From assembly GCA_036490715.1 (NCBI GenBank), contig DASXDL010000031.1, positions 68,564 to 132,563 on the forward strand: a stretch of 64,000 nt of DNA. Direction: 5' to 3'. The notes beneath the pieces were generated by a model, which worked only from the letters and a program-made list of their open reading frames with translations, was not told the DNA's origin and did no database searches. Position 1 is the first letter of the stretch. The number at the start of each line of letters is the position of its first letter. This DNA is from FEN-1191 sp036490715. GTDB lineage: Bacteria; Pseudomonadota; Gammaproteobacteria; Steroidobacterales; Steroidobacteraceae. Shown piece by piece: positions 9,245 to 18,052 of the stretch. The translations under genes and the position numbers were made by a program.

Positions 9245-10258
9245 TTAGAGCCTCGTTCCCGGCGCGATCTGGGCAGCCAAGGTCTCGACGTTGTAGAACA
9301 GCCATTCCTCGCGCAGCTTGCCGTTCTCAAAACGATCGAGCTGCAGGTACGGTACTTCGACGTGATTACCGGTAGCCTGCACGGCGATCGAGGGGATTGG
9401 CCCGTCGTTGGTGCCGGTCAGTTCCCCCTGCGCGACCACATAGTCGCCGGCGGCCCACAGATGGGTGCTCAGCTGCGCATCGGAGAATGAACGCCAGAGG
9501 CCCTGGTTGCTGGCGCGCTGTGACTTGAAGTCACCCTCCGACGGATCGGCGAAGCAATGGCAAACGTAGTTGTCGTCAATCAAGCTCTCGAAGGTGTCTT
9601 CATCATGCTTGTTCCAGGCGTCAAAGATCGCCTGTTCGGACTTGAGGTTGGCCTGCTCCTTGGCATCGTTGGCCGCCTTCACGGTCGTGACTGGAATGGG
9701 ACTGACGTTGATGACCGTGCGTGAGGGCGCCTTCGATAACCCAAGCTGCGCATCGAGCGTACCGGCATCCATGATGCCCAGTTCGTGTTGCACGATATTG
9801 GCGTCCGGCGCCGCCTGGATCAGGTGGCCGAACATCAGTCCGAAGGGCTTACCGGTGGCCGCTACCGACTTGCCGTTCGGGTCGGTCAGCGGACCAGTAT
9901 TAGTGCCGTGCAGGACGTGCACGCTCATGATGCGAGTGCCGTTGATCAGCGTGATGACTTCTTCACCCCGGCCATCAGGAAATGTTTTCTTGAAATCGCG
10001 CGCGCCCGCAACGATTGCCGCACGTCCCGATATATCCGGCTTGCCGTACCCGGAATGCTGCGCCTGAGCCTTGTCGTCGTAACAACGGCTGAATTGGTCG
10101 AACTTGGCCGCGTTGAATGCCTGCCAGCAGCCACGATACCAGGCGAGGCGCTCATCGGCGGTCGGGGTCTGGCCGTGCCCCGGCGAGGTGGGAGTCCCGC
10201 AGCCGACCAGCAGCAGCGCGGCGACCGTAGTTAGTGATAGAAGAGTGGGGGTGGCCAT
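9245..10258 (-). CDS. lipoprotein with two SnoaL/ester-cyclase-like domains
   Basis: The N-terminus carries a lipobox (LLLVGC, Cys at about residue 20), so the protein is probably an exported lipoprotein. Two repeated alpha+beta units of the NTF2/SnoaL type follow: residues about 35-170 (WQAFNAAKFDQFSRCYDDKAQAQ) and about 200-335 (IFDAWNKHDEDTFESLIDDNYVCHCF). Both resemble the ester-cyclase branch of SnoaL-like proteins, which is common in secreted or cytosolic proteins of unknown substrate. The length of 337 aa fits a tandem duplication. No partner gene is evident. Confidence 0.8.
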   Translation of the reverse strand: MATPTLLSLTTVAALLLVGCGTPTSPGHGQTPTADERLAWYRGCWQAFNAAKFDQFSRCYDDKAQAQHSGYGKPDISGRAAIVAGARDFKKTFPDGRGEEVITLINGTRIMSVHVLHGTNTGPLTDPNGKSVAATGKPFGLMFGHLIQAAPDANIVQHELGIMDAGTLDAQLGLSKAPSRTVINVSPIPVTTVKAANDAKEQANLKSEQAIFDAWNKHDEDTFESLIDDNYVCHCFADPSEGDFKSQRASNQGLWRSFSDAQLSTHLWAAGDYVVAQGELTGTNDGPIPSIAVQATGNHVEVPYLQLDRFENGKLREEWLFYNVETLAAQIAPGTRL

Positions 10259-10433
10259 CGGATACTCCTGTTCGCCTCCATAGTACGCCGGTCGATGCCA
10301 CGCGGATGCTGAAGCCGCCCCAAGCTTATTGGAGCCTTCGTGTTGCCGTTTTGGGACCCGGCGATCACATCGGTATAGTCCCCCATGCCAGGCAGGTCAC
10401 GGCCTGACGCAGCCATGTTAGCGGGAGGTGATC

Positions 10434-10817
10434 GTGATTAGCGGCTACTCTGATCATGCGGCCAACGAGCGCACCTATCTCGCATGGATGCGCACCGGCC
10501 TGGCGGTGGTCGCGTTCGGACTGATCATCGAGAAGTTCGATCTCTTCCTAACGGCGATGTCTGCCTCGGATATTCTTGGACATCTAAGCGGCGCCGCGCG
10601 CACAAGGCTGTTGGACAGCCTCGGTCGCTACGACGGCCTGGCGTTCATCGTGGGTGGCTTACTTCTGATCGTGCTCGCGACGGTCCGATTCACGCGTACC
10701 ACACGCCTGCTCGATGACACCCAATCGCATCCTTCGTCCAGCGTGCGATTGGAGTTCGCGTTCTCGACCATCCTGGTGCTGCTGGTCAGCGGCTACGCGC
10801 TATATCTGGCCCTGTAG
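10434..10817 (+). CDS. DUF202/YidH-type small membrane protein
   Basis: The motif AANERTYLAWMRTGLAVVAFGLIIEKFDLFL is the hallmark of the DUF202 (YidH/YidG) family, and three hydrophobic segments are visible. Function of the family is not established. I place the start at the GTG at 10434 because GGAGGTGA (10424-10431), an almost complete anti-Shine-Dalgarno match, ends just before it; the GTG at 10428 lies inside that site. The product is then 127 aa. It is monocistronic and followed by a GC-rich hairpin. Confidence 0.88.
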   Translation: MISGYSDHAANERTYLAWMRTGLAVVAFGLIIEKFDLFLTAMSASDILGHLSGAARTRLLDSLGRYDGLAFIVGGLLLIVLATVRFTRTTRLLDDTQSHPSSSVRLEFAFSTILVLLVSGYALYLAL

Positions 10818-10984
10818 CTGACGCGTTAACCGCGCTATGAGATTCACTCGATCCCCTCGGGAGCGGGCCTGATTTCGCTCGGATCTCGCACCAGGCGGCT
10901 GGCGAGCAGGGTGGCCTTGCGTTCCGCGCTGTTGAAAAGAGTGCTAAAGCTAGAGCTTGCAACTGTTCTGAAGGCAGCTCCACC

Positions 10985-11016
10985 CACGGGCGGTGGGCGC
11001 AAGCCTGCCGCCCGTG
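10985..11016. terminator. GC-rich hairpin between convergent genes
   Basis: A 9-bp perfect inverted repeat (10985-10993 with 11008-11016) with a 14-base loop sits between the stop codons of the convergent DUF202 and SGNH hydrolase genes, 25 bases from the latter. It lacks a T-run but is well placed as a bidirectional terminator. Confidence 0.45.
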
Positions 11017-11041
11017 CTTCCCCAGCGCCCGATTCGATTGA

Positions 11042-12283
11042 TTATCGAAGCAACGACAGGTCGACGGCGGCCGCCATGGCCGCGTAAGCCGCATCGGTAC
11101 CGTGCAGGTGGTCACCGGGGTGATAGCCGTCCCGGATCTGCGTGGGGTTGGCCGGATCGCGGACCACCTTGTCAAAATCGAGCACGCCATCAATCTCGCG
11201 ATTACTGCGAATCCACGCGTTGACTCTCTGACGGATGGCCTCGCCCTCATCCGAATAATAGAAAGCGCCCGCGTAAGGCGTGATGGTCGCGACCAGCACC
11301 TTAAGTCCATGCGCATGGGCGCGGTCGATCAGCTGCCGGTAGCCGGCCATCAGGGAATCCGAGGTCGCTTTGCTGGGCGGCTGACTATTCTTGAGTACGT
11401 CGGCCATTGGTCCTTCAGGATGCCCGTAGGAGACTCCCAGGTCGTTCACGCCTTCGAAGATCACCAGCACCCGGACGCCGGGCACGGCGAGCACGTCGCG
11501 ATCGAAACGAGCCAGGGCACTCTGCCCAGCCCCATCGGACAATACGCGGTTGCCGCTGATGCCCATGTTGACGACGCCCCAGCCGGGCCTTGTCTTGGTA
11601 TTGAGTCGTTCGGCCAACCGATCGGGCCAGCGACGATTGGCATCGACGGTCGAGCCCACGCCGTCGGATATCGAATCCCCGAGCACTACGAGGGCCTGTG
11701 CACCTTTGGGGCGCTCAACCTCGACACCTGAAATAAAGGCTCGCGATTGAATTGTCTGCTGCGGCGCGAAGGCTATGTCAGTGAAATCGCCCGGGTCGGA
11801 GACGAAAGCACTCTGCATCCCGGTCGCATGGCAGGTGCACGCCCCGGTTGCTTCCGGTAGGTACACGCTGATCGACAGGGTAGCGAGGTCCCGGATTTGC
11901 AGGGGTATCGGATCGCTTAGTAGCGGCGCACCGGCCGGGATGCTGACCGACGCCTGGCCATCGAACGTGACCGCGTGGTCGGATGCCGCCTTTATCGCGC
12001 CGCTTTCGTCTACCAACGCCAGTCGAGCGGCGCCGATCAACAGCGGCTTGCCGCCGTATTCATTGGTGAAACGGATCCTGACGCGCCGGCCGCCGCCGCT
12101 GATGTGCACTACCTGACGGATCGTCACGTTTTCAAACGAGGGCGTAGCCGGGAAGGGCCCGACGGCGGGGCTAGGAGGCAAGGGCGCCGCGCCCCAGGTC
12201 TGCATCCATTCCGCAGTGTGGCCGATTGAGCCTGCGCTCAGCGCCACCAACAGAAAGCACGCAAACTGAAATTTGCCTCTCAT
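11042..12283 (-). CDS. exported SGNH/GDSL hydrolase
   Basis: The 413-aa product has a signal peptide (MRGKFQFACFLLVALSAGSIGHTA). An N-terminal beta-rich region (about 30-170) precedes an SGNH catalytic domain with all four blocks: GDSISDG (nucleophile Ser), the block II Gly in NMGISGNR, block III Asn in EGVNDLG, and the Asp-His pair in DGYHPGDH. This architecture is shared with secreted carbohydrate or lipid esterases of the GDSL family. The start at 12283 is chosen because GGGAGGGGAG lies 5-14 bases upstream. A likely role is deacetylation or deacylation of an extracellular substrate, which is inference. Confidence 0.92.
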   Translation of the reverse strand: MRGKFQFACFLLVALSAGSIGHTAEWMQTWGAAPLPPSPAVGPFPATPSFENVTIRQVVHISGGGRRVRIRFTNEYGGKPLLIGAARLALVDESGAIKAASDHAVTFDGQASVSIPAGAPLLSDPIPLQIRDLATLSISVYLPEATGACTCHATGMQSAFVSDPGDFTDIAFAPQQTIQSRAFISGVEVERPKGAQALVVLGDSISDGVGSTVDANRRWPDRLAERLNTKTRPGWGVVNMGISGNRVLSDGAGQSALARFDRDVLAVPGVRVLVIFEGVNDLGVSYGHPEGPMADVLKNSQPPSKATSDSLMAGYRQLIDRAHAHGLKVLVATITPYAGAFYYSDEGEAIRQRVNAWIRSNREIDGVLDFDKVVRDPANPTQIRDGYHPGDHLHGTDAAYAAMAAAVDLSLLR

Positions 12284-12400
12284 GCTCCCCTCCCACCGCA
12301 TCGCAAATAGACTAAGGCCGACCGCCTGACGACGTCACGATGATGCCAGGCGAAGGCCCTGTTCCAATTCGCCACGGCAGCCAAGCCAAGCGTCGCCGCA

Positions 12401-12911
12401 TCAAGCATACGCCCAAACGATAGTGGGACTTCCTGCGGCTGCTGTGCTCGAGTGCGACAGACCCAGAACTCGGGCGGTGCTCGACAGGGCCTCCCGCATC
12501 CTGGCCAAAGGCAACTCCAGAACGAAGAAGGCGGCGCCTTTGCCCTCGCCGTCGCTGTGGGCTGACAGAGAGCCGCCCATTTCTTTGGCGGCGTTTACCG
12601 CGCTGTGAAGTCCAAAACCATAACCGTCAGGTTTAGTGGTGAAGCCGTGGTTAAAGATGTTATGGAGGTTGTTCGCGGCAATCCCCACGCCGTTGTCACT
12701 CACGCGGATCCTCACCCGGTCCGAAGACTGTGGCGATACCTGGATGACCATCCGCTTGTCGTGCGCCCCATCTTGAGTCATGGCTTCTTTGGCATTGCAG
12801 ATGAGGTTGATGAGTATTTGCAGGACTTTGTGCCTCTTGACGAGCACGTCGTTCGCCTTCGGCGCGCTTGCCCAGACGCGATGTCTCCTCCGGCATTTTG
12901 TCCGCTGTCAT
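12401..12911 (-). pseudogene. histidine kinase remnant (HATPase part only, DHp deleted, frame shifted)
   Basis: From 12847 to 12401 the frame encodes most of a HATPase_c domain: the N box in LQILINLICNAKEAM, the G1 box DNGVGI, an F box in FNHGFTTK and the G2-like GYGFGLH. The natural start is probably the ATG at 12911, which overlaps the TGA of the upstream H-NOX gene in an ATGA arrangement, but from there the frame runs MTADKMPEETSRLGKR and then leaves the HATPase frame. The dimerisation/His domain expected between them is absent. The simplest reading is a deletion that removed the His-bearing domain and shifted frame. No functional kinase can be made. Confidence 0.7.
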
Positions 12912-13464
12912 GAGTCGGGCGGCGCTTTTGAAAAGGTAAGTCCGAGGCGACAATTTGAATCGCCGCGGTGCATGCATTGGGGGTGTTGAATGCTGACGCT
13001 CTCGTTGAAATGTGCGGCCGCACCCTCGGTGAGCCCTTCTACCAGCGAGCACAGCTTGCGCTTGGAACGATAGTTCATGACCAGCGTGTCGGCTGACGAG
13101 GTATCGAACTCAAATACCGGTGTGTCGGCGCCCGGGTAAAGCTTGCGAACTTCCGGATGAATGATGCCATTGAGCGCCAGAACAAACTCCCGTGTGGATC
13201 GGTAGCTCTCAAAGAACACCGGATACTTCTTGTCCAGGAGCGGCATCGCTTTGACTCCGAACCAGCGGACGATGGCATTAGGCGGTTGCTTCAGCGCAGC
13301 GGAACCTGCGGCAATTAGTTTGCAGAAATCGGCATCCTGATAGTTGCCACAAGCGACGTGAAGCCTCCGTCAATTTGAGAGCTCTGAAGCCACTGATCCC
13401 AGGTATCGTCTCCAAATTCTTCCGTGATCACCTCCTCGAGCAGATTGAAAATTATTCCTATCAC
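12908..13464 (-). pseudogene. H-NOX (heme NO/O2-binding) protein gene, disrupted by a one-base frameshift
   Basis: Translating from a GTG at 13464 gives an H-NOX N-terminus (GIIFNLLEEVITEEFGDDTW) up to FTSL at about 13350; the frame then ends at a TAA at 13315-13317. Reading from 13348 in the other frame resumes exactly in register (GNYQDADFCKLIAAG) through the C-terminal half. That half keeps the proximal heme His context (IIHPEVRKLYPGAD) and the YxSxR porphyrin-binding motif (YRSKR). The whole is about 186 codons, the usual length for stand-alone H-NOX, missing one base. Genuine pseudogene or sequencing error are both possible; the mutilated kinase next door favours real decay. Confidence 0.75.
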
Positions 13465-13771
13465 GCAATCTAAATGGCCGCACTAAAGCCCTAAATCTCC
13501 TAAGAACCCGGCTGGGAAGCGCCGCAGTAGGAGGTCGGGATCGGGGAGATTTCTCTCGATACGGGCTTCCGGCTCCGACTCGGCGCTCCAGGACTCCCGT
13601 TGGATGCGGCTTGCGTGATTGTTGCTCTGCACAGCGGGACTCGGCGACCACCCTGGTCTCAGATTGGTCAATCGATGCGCGCGGATGAACCCGCTTTGCG
13701 ATTGAACAGTGCGGCGGCTCAAATAGGGTTTGGTCTTACGGCCGTGGCGACGACGACATGCGATAAAGCGC
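13465..13771. other. divergent intergenic region upstream of the Ser/Thr kinase
   Basis: About 300 bases separate the H-NOX start from the kinase ATG. An in-frame TTG at 13730 could extend the kinase by 14 residues. I see no convincing operator, hairpin or small gene here. Confidence 0.3.
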
Positions 13772-15733
13772 ATGTATAGCGTGGACCTTTGCACAAGCCG
13801 GGTGTCGGCCAACAAGCCTCGGCCCGTTCGGAAGATCAGGAAACAGCGTAGTCGCGTGAGCGCGCCCCCAAACCTCAGCAGTTTGCCCGCCGTTGAGCGC
13901 GCCCTCGGACAACCGCAGCCCGGGCCGGCCGCTGATGCGTTGCGAGCCGATCACGGCTCACAATTAGTCGACACCGAGGTCCACCGGCTGGAGCCCACAA
14001 TCGGCAGCGCCGCGTCGATCGAGGATGCTCCGACGGTTCAGATGTTGTCTGTGCCACAGCAGCTTGCCGTCAAGAGCGTCATTGATGTGGAACTGCCAGC
14101 CGGCTGCGTACTGCGTGGCCGCTACGCACTAGAAAAGGTCATTGGGCGGGGCGGGTCTTCAATCATTTATCGCGCTGCAGACCTGAATCACGCATCACCC
14201 AAGGATGTGACAGCAAACGTAGTCGCTGTAAAGCTGCTGTGTTCGGAGCAGCGCTCCGATCCGCTGGCACTCGCGCGCCTGAAGCGCGAGTTTCGACAAA
14301 TGCAATGTCTATCGCACGCGGGCATCGCCCGGGTGTTCGACCTCGATTGCGACGGTGACGTCTGGTTCATGAGCATGGAGCTGGTTGCCGGTCGGACCGT
14401 GAAGGCCTGGACGGAAACGCCCGGATCGCTGACGGACGCGCTGAGAATCATTGGCGCGTGCTGCGAAGCACTCGAGCACGCGCACTCGCTCGGAATCGTT
14501 CATGGGGACCTCAAACCTTCCAACGTCATGGTGGCCGACAATGGCGCGGTAAAGCTCATAGACTTTGGGTCGGCACCCAGTCGAAGCGGCCCGTTCGCTG
14601 CGGATTCGGATCCAAATCGTGCCGCTACGCCGTTGTACGCGAGTCCAAGAGTACTTGCGGGCTATATCGCGGAGCCGCGCGACGACGTTTTCAGTCTCGC
14701 GTGCTTGACCTATAGCATTCTTAGCGGGGGCCAGCATCCATTTGGTATGCGCCCCTCGCTCGAGGACGGTCGAGCGAAGTCGGCTCCGACCTACGTTCGT
14801 GCGATTCCGGCCACGCTCTTCGAGGTCATCGAACGCAGCCTGTCCGCCGAGCCCGAGCGGCGACCGGCGTCAGTCGCCGAATTTCTGCGCGAGCTGACCG
14901 ATGCCGACCGCCGTCGCCGCGCGGAGGCGGGCGACGCCGCAATCCCGGCACGCGGCAGCGGCGGCGCGATGCATCATTTAGACCTAACAACGAACGCGCC
15001 CGATACGGTGTCGCGTTCGAGATTGCCGACCGTGTTCAGCAAAGCGCTTCTGGGTGAGCGGGGATCTACGACAACCCGTGCGACTCGGATTGCGCTGGCG
15101 GCGCTTTACAGGGTCGGCGGCAGTCGCGGTTCCTATCGGCGGGCTCAGCCTTTCGTGGGGCTGATGGCGCTTGTGTTCGCAGTTGTTGGTTTCGCGGTCT
15201 CGTTTCGGCTCGCCACACACCGACACGTGTTGCCTACCGCAGAGTCACGGGCCCAAGCTTCGGTCATGCCTCCTGAAGAGGAGGCGACGGCTGCTGCCCA
15301 AGGCGAAGCGCCCTCGACACCGAGCGCGATTCTCAATGGCTCCGGGACTATTGCGTTCGAAGCGTCGACGATCCATGCGAGTGCACTGCAATCCCTGGTC
15401 GCTATCTCTGTGAAGCGGCTGCACGCCACAAAAAGCCGCGGCGCATTCGAGTGGCGGGTCGAGCAGGGCACGGCGCATCCTGGCGTTGATTATCAACGGG
15501 TGGAACCCCAGCGGGTCGGATTTAATGAAGGACAAGAGGTCAGAACCCTGTTTATACCGTTGATCAACAGTCGCGCGATGGTGCTACCGCATGGCACTCG
15601 CACCTTTACCGTGACGCTGGAGCAGGTGGCGGGCGGTCCAGCGCTGGGTCGTGTCGCGCGTGTAACGGTGGCGATCGATCCACCGCCGACCTTAAGCCGC
15701 CCGCGTATCTTCCAGGCCCGGGCCGAGCAATAG
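13772..15733 (+). CDS. membrane Ser/Thr protein kinase with Calx-beta-like C-terminal domain
   Basis: After a disordered N-terminus of about 110 residues comes a Hanks-type kinase domain: glycine loop IGRGGSSIIY, Lys in VVAVKLL, catalytic loop HGDLKPSNV (Gly instead of the usual Arg) and DFGSA. The classical APE motif is replaced by YASPRVLAG. One transmembrane helix (FVGLMALVFAVVGFAVSF) follows. The outside part ends in a domain resembling Calx-beta, with WRVEQGTAHPGVDYQ and NEGQEVRTLFIPLI blocks like the motif repeated in integrin beta4 and Na/Ca exchangers. Start is uncertain: the ATG at 13772 is preferred over the TTG at 13730. Ligand of the outer domain and kinase targets are unknown. 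Confidence 0.85.
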   Translation: MYSVDLCTSRVSANKPRPVRKIRKQRSRVSAPPNLSSLPAVERALGQPQPGPAADALRADHGSQLVDTEVHRLEPTIGSAASIEDAPTVQMLSVPQQLAVKSVIDVELPAGCVLRGRYALEKVIGRGGSSIIYRAADLNHASPKDVTANVVAVKLLCSEQRSDPLALARLKREFRQMQCLSHAGIARVFDLDCDGDVWFMSMELVAGRTVKAWTETPGSLTDALRIIGACCEALEHAHSLGIVHGDLKPSNVMVADNGAVKLIDFGSAPSRSGPFAADSDPNRAATPLYASPRVLAGYIAEPRDDVFSLACLTYSILSGGQHPFGMRPSLEDGRAKSAPTYVRAIPATLFEVIERSLSAEPERRPASVAEFLRELTDADRRRRAEAGDAAIPARGSGGAMHHLDLTTNAPDTVSRSRLPTVFSKALLGERGSTTTRATRIALAALYRVGGSRGSYRRAQPFVGLMALVFAVVGFAVSFRLATHRHVLPTAESRAQASVMPPEEEATAAAQGEAPSTPSAILNGSGTIAFEASTIHASALQSLVAISVKRLHATKSRGAFEWRVEQGTAHPGVDYQRVEPQRVGFNEGQEVRTLFIPLINSRAMVLPHGTRTFTVTLEQVAGGPALGRVARVTVAIDPPPTLSRPRIFQARAEQ

Positions 15734-15765
15734 AAAACGCCGGCAACTGTTCACGACCGTACGAT

Positions 15766-16161
15766 CTATCTCCGGCTACTCACAAACGAATATCCGATAT
15801 AAATCAGTAGCACGGAGGCCGCTAATACTTCTGCGATGATCGTGGCGTTCATCGCGATCGAATGAGCTCCGATAGGAGCGACCACATAGTGGTCCAGGCC
15901 GCCGAATCCCAACAGCGCGTAGATCGCGATCGCGATGGAGCCATAAGCCTGCGAGACATTCCGGTATAGCCAATATCCCAAAGCGCCAATCGCCGCGATT
16001 CCACACCACGACAGATACACACCGAGAGGGGTGATCCATTTTGGGAGATTGGGATAACTCTGGATGTAGACGGCATTGTGGACGAAATGAAGAAGGCTGG
16101 CCGCTCCATACACTGTGACGAGAACCAGCACCATGCGTTCGCGTTTCAATGGAAGGGTCAT
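15766..16161 (-). CDS. small membrane protein with four predicted helices (131 aa)
   Basis: Hydrophobic segments are visible at about residues 11-30, 43-62, 70-90 and 100-122, with a Lys/Arg-rich N-terminus and a C-terminal SSRR, which suggests an inner-membrane protein. I do not recognise the family. The ATG at 16161 is preferred over longer frames because the upstream residues do not look coding and overlap the preceding gene. It is the last gene of a probable minus-strand operon: dienelactone hydrolase, cupin, a 64-aa protein, then this. Confidence 0.7.
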   Translation of the reverse strand: MTLPLKRERMVLVLVTVYGAASLLHFVHNAVYIQSYPNLPKWITPLGVYLSWCGIAAIGALGYWLYRNVSQAYGSIAIAIYALLGFGGLDHYVVAPIGAHSIAMNATIIAEVLAASVLLIYIGYSFVSSRR

Positions 16162-16183
16162 CGTCTGGTGCCCACCGCTTTGC

Positions 16184-16378
16184 CTATCCGGCCAGTAGCC
16201 GATCGATAGCCGCCAGTAGCTGCTTGTGCTCTTTCGCGCTGTTGACGGGATAGCGATTAAAGGTGTCGCCGACAGTGAGATCGGCAAAAATGCCCGCTGG
16301 ATCGTCGTGGAAATGCAGGAAGGATTTCGATCTGTGACGCCTGACTCTAAGTCCCGCTCGTTCTAAATCGGGGCGCAC
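16184..16378 (-). CDS. small conserved-looking protein (about 64 aa)
   Basis: The sequence RRHRSKSFLHFHDDPAGIFADL followed by FNRYPVNSAKEHKQLLAAIDRLL has the look of a compact conserved protein: an HFHDDPAG turn, a short strand, then a C-terminal helix. I recall similar unannotated proteins in proteobacteria but know no function. The start is uncertain; a GTG at 16378 avoids overlap with the cupin gene, although an AGAGGAG after the cupin stop suggests translation could begin slightly upstream at a non-standard codon. It sits between the cupin and the membrane protein in the same operon. Confidence 0.5.
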   Translation of the reverse strand: MRPDLERAGLRVRRHRSKSFLHFHDDPAGIFADLTVGDTFNRYPVNSAKEHKQLLAAIDRLLAG

Positions 16379-16413
16379 CTCAACTGGGCGCGACGCCTCC
16401 GATATCGCTCCTC

Positions 16414-16929
16414 TCAGCGCATCAACTCCAGCGGCTGTGGGAGTTTCGCCAGCAACTCCTCGCCAAACACTGCGGCGATATGAAAGAAGGCCATGCGCGC
16501 GACCTGGTCGGAGCGGTTCTCCCACGCATGTAGCGTGCCGCGCTGGACGACGACATCGCTCTTCTTCAAAACGAGCTCACTGTCGTCGAGTACCAACACG
16601 ACCTGCCCCTCGATGACGACGGCGTAATCGAGCGTCTGGGTACGGTGCATTACTGTGCGCTTGCCGCCCATATGCGGCGGGTAGATATCGATCAGGCGCA
16701 TCAGATGTCCGCTCGCCGGCATGATCGTGAACTCGCGCTCCGTCGGTTCGCGTGTCTCGAGCGAAGTGAGGACGGGTACCGTCTTCGTGACATTCCACAT
16801 TTCGAAAAAGTCCGCGCCGACCTTGCGGCCCTGCATTGGATGATTCTGGGGCGGCGTGCCGTCGGACAGTACGACGGACTTGCCGCTGGGATCGTGGCCG
16901 GTGACGACGCGGCGAACGGGGTTGGACAT
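16414..16929 (-). CDS. cupin-domain protein (171 aa)
   Basis: The central and C-terminal part is a single cupin barrel: HRTQTLDYAVVIEGQVVLVLDDSE is the first cupin motif and GTLHAWENRSDQVARMAF the second. The N-terminal VRRVVTGHDPSGKSVVLSDGTPP is typical of cupins that accompany aromatic or hydroxyacid catabolism genes. The start at 16929 has CAGGAG about 9 bases upstream. Metal-binding His residues are present (His in MHRTQTLDY and in LHAWEN), but the catalytic role, if any, is unknown. It follows a dienelactone hydrolase-like gene by 44 bases, suggesting a shared catabolic function. Confidence 0.87.
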   Translation of the reverse strand: MSNPVRRVVTGHDPSGKSVVLSDGTPPQNHPMQGRKVGADFFEMWNVTKTVPVLTSLETREPTEREFTIMPASGHLMRLIDIYPPHMGGKRTVMHRTQTLDYAVVIEGQVVLVLDDSELVLKKSDVVVQRGTLHAWENRSDQVARMAFFHIAAVFGEELLAKLPQPLELMR

Positions 16930-16973
16930 TGCGCTCGGCTCCTGAAGTCCTGGTCGCAACAATCCTTGCAAAC

Positions 16974-17852
16974 CTACACGAGGGATTTTTTGAACAGATC
17001 GAGCATTCTTCCCCACGCCTTTTCTGCCTGGCCTTCGTTGTAGACGGCGCTGTCGGGTGGACACCAGCCATGCATGGTGCCGGCATACACCTCGATCTCG
17101 GTGGCTAACTTTGCCTTGGCAAAGCTCTCACGCAGCACATTCTTGGCTTCGGGCTGCTTCTCATCGTCGTTGGCCGCGATCGCTATCAACGCGGCCGCTT
17201 TCATCGACGGGATGAGAAGGTGAGGGCTGTCGGGAGTGTTCGACACCAGATTGGCGCCATGAAACGATGCGAGCGCCCCCACGCGACTCGGAAACGTGGC
17301 GGCAGTTCGAAACGCTATCGGGCCGCCCATGCAGTAGCCGGTGGTAGCAAGCTTGCGCTTGCGATCGACGGATGCCTGCTGGTCCAGATACGGAATGAAT
17401 GCGCGAGCATCTGTCTGCTGTGTCGCGGGGGTCAGTGACTGCATCATGCCCATCAGGGTATTGCGAGTAGCTTCATCCTGAAAACTGGCGCCAGGCGGCA
17501 CAACCGGGGCGCGCTTGATGCGATAGAAAGGATTGGGAACCAGTACCGTGTAGCCCGCCTCGGCCAAGCGCCTGCCCATCATGCGAAAGGCCGGTCGTAA
17601 TCCAAAGATATCCGGCCACATCAAAACACCGGCGGACTTGCCGCTGGCCGGATGCACCAGATAGGCATCGGCGCTGCCATCGGCTGTCTTGATCTCGACA
17701 TCGCTTTCCACGACCTCGGCCGCATTGGCGACGGTCGGCAGCATCATCGTCAGTCCGGCGCCCACGGAGAGCGCGGCAAATTGCCGGCGCGAGACCACAT
17801 CGGCGCGGCGGGAGTAGCTCAGCATGTCGCGGAAAGAATCCTGATCACACAT
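16974..17852 (-). CDS. Tat-exported dienelactone hydrolase family protein
   Basis: A twin-arginine signal is evident (SRRQFAALSVGAGL, with AVANAAE-like cleavage region TVANAAE). The mature enzyme is an alpha/beta hydrolase of the dienelactone hydrolase family: nucleophile Cys in TGYCMGG, acidic residue region near IAANDDEKQ, and the catalytic His in GTMHGWCPPD. The cytosolic relatives open dienelactones in chlorocatechol breakdown, but many exported ones have unknown substrates. The start at 17852 is supported by AGAGGAG. 292 aa is about 50 longer than the cytosolic enzymes because of the leader. Confidence 0.9.
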   Translation of the reverse strand: MCDQDSFRDMLSYSRRADVVSRRQFAALSVGAGLTMMLPTVANAAEVVESDVEIKTADGSADAYLVHPASGKSAGVLMWPDIFGLRPAFRMMGRRLAEAGYTVLVPNPFYRIKRAPVVPPGASFQDEATRNTLMGMMQSLTPATQQTDARAFIPYLDQQASVDRKRKLATTGYCMGGPIAFRTAATFPSRVGALASFHGANLVSNTPDSPHLLIPSMKAAALIAIAANDDEKQPEAKNVLRESFAKAKLATEIEVYAGTMHGWCPPDSAVYNEGQAEKAWGRMLDLFKKSLV

Positions 17853-18052
17853 ACGAATTACTCCTCTTGGTTGACGGCTTGATGCTCTCTGTCTATCACG
17901 CCGGCCCACGTACCTTAGATTCTGGCGTCCCAGACAGCAGGGCTTGGCGCCGCAATGGCGAGCCAACCGCCGTAATATATTCCTGCTATCTATTGCCGGC
18001 GCATAGAATACGGCAAGCCAAGCAGGTACCCACAGAAGTCAGGAGTCAGACA

